64,000 bases of DNA from Planctomycetia bacterium (GCA_030527185.1 JAUNBF010000009.1:1-64000); one strand, 5' to 3'; numbered from the stretch's first letter, positions 33,853-42,528 are shown. Program-made: numbers and translations. Notes: a model not told the origin generated them from the sequence alone.

Positions 33853-35109
33853 TCAACTGAAAATCTGTTTCAAAGCCTGGATCCCCTGATACGAAATGAC
33901 CAGCGAAAAACAGAATGCCAGGAACAAGCCCAGATTCAAAACCACGCCAGCCCGATGTTCACCCATGAGCGTCCGACGATTGATCAGAACCATCATCAAC
34001 GCAATGACTAACGGAAGCACAAAAACCTGTGCCACCTGCGTCAAAATCTGCGCAAAAATCGGATTGGCTCCCAAAATCGGCACGGTTAGACCGATACAGC
34101 ACACAAACGCCGCCAGAATCCGAAAAGTCGGCGTCTGGACTTCCAATTCCCCGTCCCGATAGTCGCCAATCAACAGCGGTGCCACCATGACAATTGGGAA
34201 AATGGAGGACAAACCGGCACTAATCAGCCCGATGAGGAAAATCAGCACAGCACCGCTTCCCGCCAGTGGCCGCAGCGTTTCCACCATATCCATCACCTGT
34301 TCGATCGGTTTTCCACCATGATTGTAAATCGCCCCGGTCGCACAGCACATGATGGAACCGCTGACCAGGAACATCAAAAACGCGGAAAAACAGACGTCCC
34401 GCGTCTGGAGTTTCAAGTCCGTTTTCGTCCACCCTTTCCCTCGCAAAAGGAGCGGACGCACGACAAACGTCGGTGCTGCCAGCGTCGTTCCCACCAGAGA
34501 AGCGACTAACAGTTCCGCGCCTTGAATATTGCAGGGAAGCAGCCCTTTCATCACCTGAGAGAAATGCGGCGGAACCATAAAATTCGACACGATAAACGAA
34601 AGTCCCAGAAATGTCACCAGCAAAACGAGAATCTTTTCCAATCGCGAATAATTACCAAACCAGAGCAAAATATAAACGGCCAACATCACGCACGCCGCCG
34701 TTCCCAGGACAAAAACGTACCTGTCCACCGACTCCAAACCGGGAAAATACATCCGCAGCAGCTGGTAAATGGCCTCCGACGACAATCCCACCAGCCCCGA
34801 CAGACAGCACCACTGTCCCAGAACCACCATTCCCAAAACGAGCCATGCCACCGGTTTTCCGAAATGTTCCCGAAAAGCCTGAATGGTCGTTTTCCCTGTC
34901 ACCAGTGCGAAACGGCCGTAAGCCTCCATCAAAAATCCGCAAAACAGGCAACTCAACGCCACGACCCATAAATATCGCAGACCGTACGTGGAACCGGTCT
35001 GAATCATCGTCGTGACACTTCCCGTACCGATCGTATAACCCACGCAGAAAATCCCTGGCCCAAAAATCAAAAGGAGCCGTAATAAACGTTGTCCAAAACC
35101 TTCTTTCAT
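33853..35109 (-). CDS. Nramp-like metal/solute transporter
   Basis: 418 residues. The start was taken as ATG 35109, because GAGG sits five bases before it; GTG 35115 and ATG 35112 are alternatives. Eleven or so hydrophobic segments are visible. The N-terminal FGPGIFCVGYTIGTGSVTTM resembles the first transmembrane helix of Nramp proteins, where a DPGN metal-binding motif normally sits. That motif is not preserved here, so substrate selectivity may differ from Mn2+/Fe2+. The promoter at 35151-35179 drives it, with the GDSL gene downstream. Confidence 0.75.
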   Translation of the reverse strand: MKEGFGQRLLRLLLIFGPGIFCVGYTIGTGSVTTMIQTGSTYGLRYLWVVALSCLFCGFLMEAYGRFALVTGKTTIQAFREHFGKPVAWLVLGMVVLGQWCCLSGLVGLSSEAIYQLLRMYFPGLESVDRYVFVLGTAACVMLAVYILLWFGNYSRLEKILVLLVTFLGLSFIVSNFMVPPHFSQVMKGLLPCNIQGAELLVASLVGTTLAAPTFVVRPLLLRGKGWTKTDLKLQTRDVCFSAFLMFLVSGSIMCCATGAIYNHGGKPIEQVMDMVETLRPLAGSGAVLIFLIGLISAGLSSIFPIVMVAPLLIGDYRDGELEVQTPTFRILAAFVCCIGLTVPILGANPIFAQILTQVAQVFVLPLVIALMMVLINRRTLMGEHRAGVVLNLGLFLAFCFSLVISYQGIQALKQIFS

Positions 35110-35150
35110 CATCACCTCAAACGTTCTTCCTGAATTTTATCCAAAATTAC

Positions 35151-35179
35151 ATTGTAAAACCCCTCCCACATCCTGTCAA
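35151..35179 (-). promoter_or_regulatory. Promoter of the Nramp-like/GDSL operon
   Basis: On the minus strand TTGACA (35179-35174), a 17-bp spacer and TACAAT (35156-35151). Confidence 0.8.
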
Positions 35180-35313
35180 GCGGGCGGTGAGGATTCCTCT
35201 GAAAAAGGGAGATGACGCTTTAGGGAAGCTGGCTGATAAAATCCGCATAAAATACCATCAATTTTTAAAATTTTCTTCTTTTTTAACTCCAGGCTATTGA
35301 CAACAAATGTGGA

Positions 35314-35322
35314 GGGGGGGGG
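35314..35322. repeat. Homopolymer G9 in a gene-poor region
   Basis: It lies 11 bases after a TTGACA hexamer (35297-35302), in the stretch where a promoter spacer would be. No good -10 box follows and no reading frame uses it. The 1.2-kb region 35110-36333 otherwise holds only a truncated gene start and an IS remnant. Confidence 0.6.
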
Positions 35323-35477
35323 AATAGGCATTAACGCGATGTATGAACATACCCTTAATGAAAGTCTGTAAAATGAAAAAGCCTTTTTCTTGGGAAAATC
35401 GGACCGTTTCAAGGTAAGGTTTCCCCGAAAAAACGTACCGACATAAAAACACGCGGGAACAATGAAAGGATAACGCT

Positions 35478-35537
35478 ATGCCAAATAAAAGAATGAGAAT
35501 TGCCTGGGTTCTAGGCACTGTACTTCCAATATTTTGA
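35478..35537 (+). pseudogene. Start of an exported protein cut off by an IS remnant
   Basis: ATG 35478 has AAAGGA upstream and encodes a signal-peptide-like start (MPNKRMRIAWVLGTV) that stops after 19 codons. Sequence belonging to an IS5-family element begins near 35514, so the gene was probably interrupted there. Confidence 0.45.
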
Positions 35538-36158
35538 TGTTTTTTGACACCTTTAATGGAGGCAATTTTGATCCTGGCGAGGTAATGGAGGGACAATTTT
35601 TCGTAACGAGTGGCGATTCGTCGGAACTATTTGATTTTTAAGAAGATACGTTCGACAATGTTGCGTAGTTGGTAACGTTCATGATTAAAAGGAAGTTTGG
35701 CCTCCTTTTCGTTGCAACGTCTTGGTATTACAGGAGTTATGTTGTGTGAACGGATTTTTTGACGGATCGTTTCTAAGGAGCAACCTTTGTCACCGCAAAT
35801 TCGGCGTGGACGGCGTTGAAAATGCTTGAGATGACAGTTTCAAAATGTTGTGTTTCGTGTTCCTGACCAGCTGACAAAACGGCATTTATATAGTTGCCAT
35901 TCGCGTCGCGGACGAGGTGGATTTTGGTGCCGTAACCCCCTCCCGCGACCACCTTACGTAACGATTATAAACCGATTTCCACTTCCCGTACCGTTCCGGC
36001 AAGTCCCGTCACGGTGCCCCAGTTCCGACAATTCCTTCAATACCATTGACATAAGTCCTTAAATCTAGCCACCTTCTGCCACATCCACGATTATGTTCCG
36101 GCCAAAATGGCCTGCTTTTTTCCCATTGTTCATTCGTCAATCCGTGTCGTTCCATTTG
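35514..36158 (-). pseudogene. IS5-family transposase remnant
   Basis: On the minus strand an ATG at 36155 (AAGGAG upstream) starts an IS5/DUF4096-type N-terminus (MERHGLTNEQWEKSRPFWP). An in-frame TGA replaces the Trp of the APWRDLPERYG motif. After a gap and a frame change, homology resumes with GTKIHLVRDANGNYINAVLS. Then, after a TAG, come SLETIRQKIRSHNITPVIPR and IVERIFLKIK, with FRRIATRYEKLSLHYLA after a further stop. It is a different IS5 subgroup from the element at 10569. The left boundary is probably near 35514; no matching right end was found. Confidence 0.75.
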
Positions 36159-36220
36159 ATAACTCCTTCACCAAAGTTATCGGCAATTTCTTAAATTTAT
36201 TGAGTATACCTTGACGACGC

Positions 36221-36316
36221 AGAAGACGCGGATGAGATTTTACTTCCATCTCCATCTTCTGTGGAAACTCTTCTACGCTGCCAACGGTTCAACCGAAATG
36301 GCAAACAACTTCTAGA
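36221..36316 (+). repeat. Intergenic repeat, copy 1 (partner at 39772)
   Basis: About 70 bp (36221-36290) match 39772-39840 with roughly six differences and one indel, followed by a weaker match around GGCAAACAA. The two copies flank the haem-protein gene in direct orientation. Confidence 0.65.
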
Positions 36317-36333
36317 AGTGTACTCGGAGAATT

Positions 36334-39300
36334 TTACCGTTTTTTCAGCGTTTCCCATTCATCCACGGCATAAATCATCCGTTTGTCCTGAAAATACTGA
36401 TACTCCTGTTTTTCCGCGTCCGTCCAGGTATTGTTCTGCGTATAGGAGCCGCAAAAAGGGATCAGCAAATCGAGCCAACACGCCAACGTCCGTTTTTCCG
36501 CGTCGGAAACCCGCACGTCGTAGTGGGACGGTTCCAGATATGCCATGATTTTGCTCTTGCACGAACCGGTATGGTAGGGGGGGAGCATCACCGCACGACT
36601 TCGCGGTTTGAGCCACTGCATCCACGGATTGCCGTCAGGATTTCCCGACGTGGTAATTTCCACGTACGACCGCGTATAAGCCCGTTTCGGATCGACGTGG
36701 CCGGCACCGATGAGGCGAATGGTTTCCGGTCGGGCAACTTCCCCCGTCAGGCAAAGTTTCGTCTCCGACAACTTTTCTTCGCAATGGCACGAAACGCAAT
36801 GTTTATCGAAAATCGGCTGGATTTCCTGAACGTAGCTGAACCCCTCCACCGGCGCGTCCGCATCGAGCGAACGGGCAACATTGACACCGAGATAATTCTC
36901 CACGCGATCTTTCCACGACTCCTTTTGCAGACGTTCCACCAGAGGATGGAGTTTCCCGGTCACCTGCCGTGGAATCTGCGGCGGCTTGCGCATGGCCAGC
37001 GTCGGTTTTCGCTGCGACGGCGGAAGGGCATCGTTTTTGTTCTCGTGACATCCCAGACAGGCAAACTGTTCGCCATTCATCAGCGTTGCCCAACTTCGCA
37101 TACTCTGGATACAGTATCCGTTTTCGTCGAGAATCTGGAAATAGACAGGTGTGCGGGCAGGTACCTGAAAATAGCAACTTCCGTCTTCCTCGATATCGAC
37201 TTCGCCCAATACATGTTTGACGTCCCAACTTCCGCTGTTGAGCGAAATTGGTGTCTGGCAAAGGCCCGTTTCGCACTCTCCACCATTCTGGCCGTACCCC
37301 ATCCGAGCAACGCGGTATTCCAGTGCCACCACGCGGAGTTTCTTGGCCGTTCCGTGCGGGATACCTTCCAGACCGGGGCCGAAATAGACGTTTTGCAGGT
37401 AGAACGTTCCGAAATTATCCTCCATCACCAGATGATTTCCCCGATCCGGCGGAACACTCATCGGCATGACGGGGATGATTCGCCCGGTTCCTTGCCATTG
37501 GTCGAACGCGAGCAGTTCCCGCTTGCCGTCGGCGGTCATGAAATACGCCCCCATCGGCGGGTTCAGTTTCCCAAACGTCAGAAGCGTCCCTTCCGGCGAA
37601 AACGAGCAGAGATAGTTCTCCTCATCCAACGCAAACGGGTGGGCATATTGCGGTCCCACCTGGCCAAAAATGTCGACCATAAAATCGTTGAATCCCGACG
37701 GAATGACGTTCGGCTCCTCCATTCCCGGCGAACCGTCGAGTTTGGTATTGACCAGCGTAATCCCTTCCCCCGCCTGCGTGCCACGATTCCTGTCGAGGAG
37801 GCCGAGTTTGCCTTTGTAAATGGTGTGGTGCCCGGAGATGATCGCCAGGAGTTTGCTGGAGCCGGGAATCCGTTGTGTGTGGATGATCGAGGAGGGGAAC
37901 ATGCTGTTGTTGCCGTAATATTCCGTCTGAACCGTCCCGTCGGGATTCATCGAAATGAGCGGGTGCAGGTAAAGTGCCGTCCGATCGTTATATTCCCATC
38001 GCGTAAAAACGATTCGACCATCTTCCAACACCTGGGGATGGTGGGAGTGGAGTTGGTCGGCTGTCAGGCGTTCGATGTTGGAGCCATCCGCGTCGCAGAC
38101 GTAAATATCGCCACTGGCACGGTACCAGCAGTCGCTGATTCGGACGCTGCGGGTGGAGGTGAAGACGATTTTCCCATTCGGCAAAAAGACCGGCTCGCAA
38201 TCCGCCACGGGAAGGACTTTCCCCTCTTTTTTCAACGGGAACGTGATCTGCCGGACGTTTCGCGTCGCCATATCCATGGTGTAAAGGTAGTAGGAGTCGG
38301 TCTCGAAATTATCCCGCATGGAAAAAACGAGCGTTTTCGCATCGTACGAAAGCGTCGGGTAACAAATCACCCCCTGCGGCTTTTCGAGAAGGACTTCGTG
38401 CTGAAAACTCCCGTCCTCCCGCACCGTGAGAAGGCAAAGTTGCGATCCGGGCTGGTACGACATCGTAATATCCCGAATCTGCTCGTCGGGAATATCGTAT
38501 TTTCCAATCAGACCATTCGTGCTGCCGAAAATGTAGTGCTTGACGTAGATAAATTGGCGGGTTTTTGCCAAAATCGGCTGTAAACGGAATTCCCGTCGTT
38601 TTTCGCACGCCTCAAAGTAGAGTTTTTCCCAATCTTCCGCCTGTCCCGGCACCTTTTTTGCCAGAAGTTCTTTTCTCCGGTTTTCCAGAGACGTGACATC
38701 CGCCCCCTTTTCCCGCAGTTCTGCCAGAACCTTTTCCACCATCCGATTTTCATACTCCGCGTCGTTCGGCGACCGGAACCAACGGGAAATATCCAGCCCG
38801 CCATCCTGATACATCCAGTCGCGGCGCAAGCGGTATTGCGGAAATGCCAGTTCCGGCGGATTCTTGGGGAGGTAATCGTCGGGAAGGTTGTCAAAACAGG
38901 TGATTTCCGCAATCTGGATATTGAAGTTCTTCCCGTCGCCAAAAGTCGCCAGCCCCAGACGGCGGGACCATTCCAATTGCTGCCACTTCCAGTGATACTG
39001 CCAATTTTTCTGGAAAGAATCGTTCACCCGAACGCCGAGATAACGTGTTTCCACTTCCGGCTCCCAGAGAACAAATGCCGAATGAGAACACCCCATGCCG
39101 GGAATTTCGACCCGCTCTTTCAGCCAGCGTCGATTCTCCTTTCCCTGAAGGTCGTCGCACGCAAAAACGCTCACATTTTGCGGCATCGTCCACACCCAAT
39201 TGTTCCGGGCAACCATCCGAAGGCCGCGAACCTTCCGCGTTTCTCCCAAATCAAGCACGAACAGAGCCGTCACCGGTGCTTTCGCTTTCGGCGGGCAGAC

Positions 39301-39492
39301 GTTCTCATTCGTCCCGTCGCGACTATCGTCCAGAATGCAGGCATACGTTCCCAAATCCTGATCGATCATCTTTTCCACCGAAAATGTCGGCGAAAACGTC
39401 TCCGCTTCCGTCCAAACCTGAACCGGCCTCCATTCCCCCGCCGCCAGAGGAAGCGTGAGGAAGAGCATACTGAAAAAACTTGAAAAACGCAT
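36334..39492 (-). CDS. Exported multi-domain haem protein, hydrazine-synthase-alpha-like
   Basis: 1052 residues with a signal peptide ending at PLAAG. Residues about 20-210 look like a discoidin/F5-F8-type domain. A long beta-propeller follows (IRDITMSYQPGSQLCLL, DGSNIERLTADQLHSHHPQV, DGRIVFTRWEYNDRTALYLHP). The C-terminal third has two c-type haem motifs, CLGCHENK near residue 807 and CVSCHCEE near residue 890. This order matches the proteins annotated with the hydrazine synthase alpha middle domain that are widespread in Planctomycetota outside anammox bacteria. True hydrazine synthesis is not implied: no partner subunits are present. It may be a surface redox or sugar-oxidising protein. 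Confidence 0.75.
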   Translation of the reverse strand: MRFSSFFSMLFLTLPLAAGEWRPVQVWTEAETFSPTFSVEKMIDQDLGTYACILDDSRDGTNENVCPPKAKAPVTALFVLDLGETRKVRGLRMVARNNWVWTMPQNVSVFACDDLQGKENRRWLKERVEIPGMGCSHSAFVLWEPEVETRYLGVRVNDSFQKNWQYHWKWQQLEWSRRLGLATFGDGKNFNIQIAEITCFDNLPDDYLPKNPPELAFPQYRLRRDWMYQDGGLDISRWFRSPNDAEYENRMVEKVLAELREKGADVTSLENRRKELLAKKVPGQAEDWEKLYFEACEKRREFRLQPILAKTRQFIYVKHYIFGSTNGLIGKYDIPDEQIRDITMSYQPGSQLCLLTVREDGSFQHEVLLEKPQGVICYPTLSYDAKTLVFSMRDNFETDSYYLYTMDMATRNVRQITFPLKKEGKVLPVADCEPVFLPNGKIVFTSTRSVRISDCWYRASGDIYVCDADGSNIERLTADQLHSHHPQVLEDGRIVFTRWEYNDRTALYLHPLISMNPDGTVQTEYYGNNSMFPSSIIHTQRIPGSSKLLAIISGHHTIYKGKLGLLDRNRGTQAGEGITLVNTKLDGSPGMEEPNVIPSGFNDFMVDIFGQVGPQYAHPFALDEENYLCSFSPEGTLLTFGKLNPPMGAYFMTADGKRELLAFDQWQGTGRIIPVMPMSVPPDRGNHLVMEDNFGTFYLQNVYFGPGLEGIPHGTAKKLRVVALEYRVARMGYGQNGGECETGLCQTPISLNSGSWDVKHVLGEVDIEEDGSCYFQVPARTPVYFQILDENGYCIQSMRSWATLMNGEQFACLGCHENKNDALPPSQRKPTLAMRKPPQIPRQVTGKLHPLVERLQKESWKDRVENYLGVNVARSLDADAPVEGFSYVQEIQPIFDKHCVSCHCEEKLSETKLCLTGEVARPETIRLIGAGHVDPKRAYTRSYVEITTSGNPDGNPWMQWLKPRSRAVMLPPYHTGSCKSKIMAYLEPSHYDVRVSDAEKRTLACWLDLLIPFCGSYTQNNTWTDAEKQEYQYFQDKRMIYAVDEWETLKKR

Positions 39493-39554
39493 TGGATTTT
39501 CCTTTCTTTATTTTTATACCAGTGTCCCTTGAAATTTCCGGTTTTCCGCACGAA

Positions 39555-39735
39555 AGCCCCTTCCTTGGGGAGGGGTGGCAGCCGTTAGGCGGGAGGAAGA
39601 CACCGTTTTTCCTTGACGACGGGGTGGGACGGGAATGGGGCGTTCTATCGTAATTTGCCCAATAGAACGTCGTTCCGCCATTTCACCAACCCACCCCCCG
39701 CCCTATCGGGCGTACCCCTCCCAAAGGTAGGGGCT
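39555..39735. repeat. MITE-like palindromic element, 181 bp
   Basis: Terminal inverted repeats of 22 bp (39555-39576 and 39714-39735) differ at about two or three positions and have the core TTGGGGAGGGGT or its near match. Inside, CGTTCTAT and ATAGAACG form a central hairpin (about 39641-39669). There is no coding capacity. It sits in the 555-bp gap between the haem protein and the third XylR-type regulator. Confidence 0.65.
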
Positions 39736-39771
39736 TTTCTTTCGTTTTCCCGCACTTCTTTTTTTGTCCAC

Positions 39772-39890
39772 AGAGGACGCGGAGGAGATTTTCTTCCATC
39801 TCCATCTTCTGCGGAAACTTTTCTACGCTGCCAACGGTTCCAACGATGTTTTCCAAATGCCAAACATGGCAAACAAATTCTGGAAGGGTT
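39772..39890 (+). repeat. Intergenic repeat, copy 2 (partner at 36221)
   Basis: Direct copy of 36221-36290 at 39772-39840, starting AGAGGACGCGGAGGAGATT, with extended similarity to about 39888. Confidence 0.65.
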
Positions 39891-39945
39891 CTAGCTGCTA
39901 CAACAACGATTATACCACGGAAAAACGGGATTGCAACCAAAAAAT

Positions 39946-39986
39946 CTACCTTTTTGCGGCTTTCATCCTACCTTTTTGCGACTTTC
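39946..39986 (+). promoter_or_regulatory. Tandem operator half-sites upstream of the third XylR-type regulator
   Basis: Two 19-bp direct repeats (39946-39964 and 39968-39986) differ at one base and share CTACCTTTTTGCG. They start 22 bp apart, about two helical turns, as expected for an AraC-type dimer site. They lie just upstream of the -35 box. Confidence 0.75.
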
Positions 39987-40000
39987 TGACCGGAAAAAAC

Positions 40001-40029
40001 TTGACAAAGGGAAAGAGTGTCGATAAGAT
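40001..40029 (+). promoter_or_regulatory. Promoter of the third XylR-type regulator
   Basis: TTGACA at 40001-40006, a 17-bp spacer and TAAGAT at 40024-40029. AAGGAG precedes ATG 40048. Confidence 0.8.
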
Positions 40030-40047
40030 GACGAAAAAGGAGCGAAA

Positions 40048-41193
40048 ATGGAGATTCATCCACCTCGAAAAGTGGCTATTATTGTGGAAACGTTCAATCG
40101 TTTTGGTTCGGAAATTCTTTCGGCCATTGGAAAGTATGTTTACGAACATCCGCACTGGCAGACGACGCACCTGGATTTCGTGACGGAAACCTCCCCACCA
40201 CCTTGGCTGGCGAATTGGCGTGGGGACGGGATTATCCTTCGCGATAAATTGGGACTGGCGTATCCGCAGGCCGTGAAAACGGGTGCGAAAGTGGTCGATT
40301 TGAGTATTTACCGTTACCCCGGACGTCCGACGGTACACATGGACGAGTACCTGAATATCAAGCTCTGTATCGATTGTTTTCGAGAACGTTTTCTGGAACA
40401 TTTCGCGTATGTGGGGATTCAGAATCTCCAATTTTCGGACTGGCGGACGAATGTTTTTCAGAAAATGGTGGGAAACGCGGGGTATGTGTTCCAGATTCGC
40501 AGTGGTTTGCCGATGCCGAAGTTGCCCCGTAGCGAGACGACGCATTTGCAGAACTGGCTCCTGCAACTTCCCAAACCGATCGGCGTGATTGGATGTTACG
40601 ATCCGGTGGGGTTGAAGATTCTCGAAATTTGTGAGCGGGTGGGGATTAAGGTGCCGGAAGAGATGGCGGTGGTTGGCATTAACAACGACGAATCGTATTG
40701 TCGGCTGGCAAAACCGCCGTTGAGTAGTGTGACGCTGGATGGTTTTCGGATTGGTTACGCGGCGTGCGAGTTGCTGGAGTCGCTGATGAATGGCAGGCAA
40801 CCCCCGGAAAAGCCGTTGGAAGTCCCTCCGTTGGGGTTGGTGAACCGCCGTTCGACCGACGTTTTGGCACTGGAGGATCGGCAATTGATTCGGGCGATTC
40901 AGTTTTTGCGACAAAATGCCTGCCTGGGAATTGGGATAGACGACGTGGCAGCGTATGCGAGAATGCACCGTCGTGTTTTGGAACGGCGATTTCAAAAAGT
41001 GCTGAAACGGACGCCCCTGGAAGAATTGCACCGCGTTCGGCTCCAAACGGCGGGCGAGTTGCTGAAAACAACGCCGCTGACGGTGGAACAGATTGCCACC
41101 AAAATCGGTTTTCAGAGCGTCCCTTATTTTTACCGGGCTTTTCAAAAATTTTACGGCATGACACCACGGGCTTATCGGAAGGCGTTACCCTGA
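40048..41193 (+). CDS. XylR-type transcriptional regulator
   Basis: 381 residues, opening KVAIIVETFNRFGSEILSAI, with the sensor stretch EMAVVGINNDESYCRLA and a C-terminal AraC domain (IGIDDVAAYARMHRRVLERR, LTVEQIATKIGFQSVPYF). The start is fixed by AAGGAG and by a strong promoter. Twin 19-bp repeats upstream suggest autoregulation. It is divergent from the haem-protein gene, which it may control; the other possible targets are unknown. Confidence 0.87.
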   Translation: MEIHPPRKVAIIVETFNRFGSEILSAIGKYVYEHPHWQTTHLDFVTETSPPPWLANWRGDGIILRDKLGLAYPQAVKTGAKVVDLSIYRYPGRPTVHMDEYLNIKLCIDCFRERFLEHFAYVGIQNLQFSDWRTNVFQKMVGNAGYVFQIRSGLPMPKLPRSETTHLQNWLLQLPKPIGVIGCYDPVGLKILEICERVGIKVPEEMAVVGINNDESYCRLAKPPLSSVTLDGFRIGYAACELLESLMNGRQPPEKPLEVPPLGLVNRRSTDVLALEDRQLIRAIQFLRQNACLGIGIDDVAAYARMHRRVLERRFQKVLKRTPLEELHRVRLQTAGELLKTTPLTVEQIATKIGFQSVPYFYRAFQKFYGMTPRAYRKALP

Positions 41194-41208
41194 GGCCGAC
41201 GAATATCT

Positions 41209-41595
41209 TCAGGTTTTCTCCTCGGAGAGGTGCGTTTCCCAATATTGAGTATAAATTTGCAATTTGGCGAGGGAAATTTGCAGACGTCGGAAATGGTGCA
41301 GAAGCTCTTTTTTCTCCTCCTCCAATTTCCGGCGATGTTGTAAAAGGAGGTCGAGTTCCTTTTGCAGCAAGTCATTTTGCTCAGAGCATTTCGGGAGAGA
41401 AATTTCTTTCTGAAGAATCGTTTTTTCCAGTTCCGCGACTTGAAAACGATGCCTTTGGTAAAGAATCCGCAACTGTCGCAGCAAAGTCTCCTTCCGACGA
41501 ATCAACCGTTGGAACGAGACCGCTTTTCGATCGTGATGGGAAAGTCGCCGAGGACCTTGAAACCACGCTTCTTTCCAGAAAAACCAAGTGGACAT
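41209..41595 (-). CDS. Hypothetical coiled-coil protein
   Basis: 128 residues, very rich in Leu, Glu, Lys and Gln, with heptad-like spacing (LRQLRILYQRHRFQVAELEK, LLQKELDLLLQHRRKLEEE). No signal peptide and no known domain. It is convergent with the regulator gene, with a 15-bp gap. No clear ribosome binding site. It could resemble FliJ or other export-chaperone-like helices by composition, but no flagellar genes are nearby. It may also be spurious. Confidence 0.45.
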   Translation of the reverse strand: MSTWFFWKEAWFQGPRRLSHHDRKAVSFQRLIRRKETLLRQLRILYQRHRFQVAELEKTILQKEISLPKCSEQNDLLQKELDLLLQHRRKLEEEKKELLHHFRRLQISLAKLQIYTQYWETHLSEEKT

Positions 41596-41805
41596 GGGAT
41601 TTAATGATTAATGAGTGGAGGTGGGGGGACAGAAAGAATCTCTGTGGGAATTATAGAGAAATGGTCTATGTGGAAAAGTTTTCATGTATTGGGGGACGGT
41701 AGAAGGAAAAAGGGGAGGGATACGTGTTCTTTTCCTGATATTCCAGTCTTTCTAAAAAACCAAAATGTGGTATAATCCCTATAGAGATGATGGAGGAAGA
41801 GAACC

Positions 41806-42006
41806 ATGAAAAATTTCAAGCCGATCGAAATCATTCGCCAATTGAAGAGAGACGGGTGGTATCCTGCTGGTGGGACGGGGGGGGGGCATATCCACTTTTT
41901 ACACCCAACCAAAAAGGGAAAAGTAATCGTTCCCATATCGAAAAAAGAAATTTGCGGAAATCTCCTGAAAAGTATTGAAAAACAGGCTCAACTCACGTTT
42001 GAATAG
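41806..42006 (+). CDS. hicA: HicA toxin (mRNA interferase) with an internal G10 run
   Basis: 66 residues, with the HicA double-stranded-RNA-binding-like fold: GWYPAGGTGGGHIHFLHPTKKG, then VIVPISKKEI and LLKSIEKQAQL. The catalytic His follows the Gly run in GGGHIHF, where most family members read GSH. The Gly codons form ten consecutive G (41877-41886), so a one-base change would knock out the toxin. GGAGGAAGAG precedes the start, and a TATAAT lies at 41771-41776. hicB follows 12 bp downstream, the usual order. Confidence 0.88.
   Translation: MKNFKPIEIIRQLKRDGWYPAGGTGGGHIHFLHPTKKGKVIVPISKKEICGNLLKSIEKQAQLTFE
41877..41886. repeat. Homopolymer G10 inside hicA
   Basis: It encodes the last base of a Thr codon and three Gly codons directly before the catalytic His; the frame is intact as written. 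Confidence 0.85.
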
Positions 42007-42018
42007 AAAGGATTTGCC

Positions 42019-42528
42019 ATGTTACAGTTTACATTCCCAGCCGTTTTTGAGTTGGATTATGGTGAGGATGGAGATATTGGAGTGTGGTTTCCAGATTTGC
42101 CCGGTTGTATTACGGTGGGGGACAATTTCCGCCATGCCATTTCACAGGCAAAAGAGGTGATGGAGCTACATTTGAAAGGAATGGTGATCAATAAAGATCC
42201 GATTCCAACCCCGACCCCGGAGGCGGATATAGAATGCGGACAGACACAAAAGATTGTTGCCATTTCTGGGGAGGTGGACGAAAACGTGAAGAGGGAAAAA
42301 ACGCCGGAAGAGTTGGCGGCCATTCTTGCTACGTTGGAGGAAGAGGAGCAGAAACCATCATCTGCCGTTGTCACCATTCCCGACGGCCTGATGCGGCAAA
42401 TCCAGGCAAGTGGTCTTGATTTGCAGGGGTTTGTTCTGGGGGCTTTGGATTTTTGGTTCAACTGCCAGCCCAGACCCCATTCGGAGGTGGAGGTAAAAAA
42501 GTCTTCTTTGTGTGAAACCGTACAATGA
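42019..42528 (+). CDS. hicB: HicB antitoxin
   Basis: 169 residues. The N-terminal half is the HicB partial RNase-H fold (FPAVFELDYGEDGDIGVWFP, DLPGCITVGDNFRHAISQAK). A charged linker of about 50 residues follows. The C-terminal segment TIPDGLMRQIQASGLDLQGFV could be a ribbon-helix-helix-like DNA-binding part used to autoregulate the operon. AAAGGAT precedes the start. It is longer than most HicB proteins because of the linker and a tail after about residue 150. Confidence 0.85.
   Translation: MLQFTFPAVFELDYGEDGDIGVWFPDLPGCITVGDNFRHAISQAKEVMELHLKGMVINKDPIPTPTPEADIECGQTQKIVAISGEVDENVKREKTPEELAAILATLEEEEQKPSSAVVTIPDGLMRQIQASGLDLQGFVLGALDFWFNCQPRPHSEVEVKKSSLCETVQ

Noticed and set aside
36523-38583. 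686-codon plus-strand frame over the haem-protein gene
   Set aside because: Antisense; the minus strand carries signal peptide and CxxCH motifs.
36334-39492. A true hydrazine synthase or anammox locus
   Set aside because: No other hydrazine synthase subunits, hydrazine dehydrogenase or nitrite reductase genes are present; only domain resemblance is seen.
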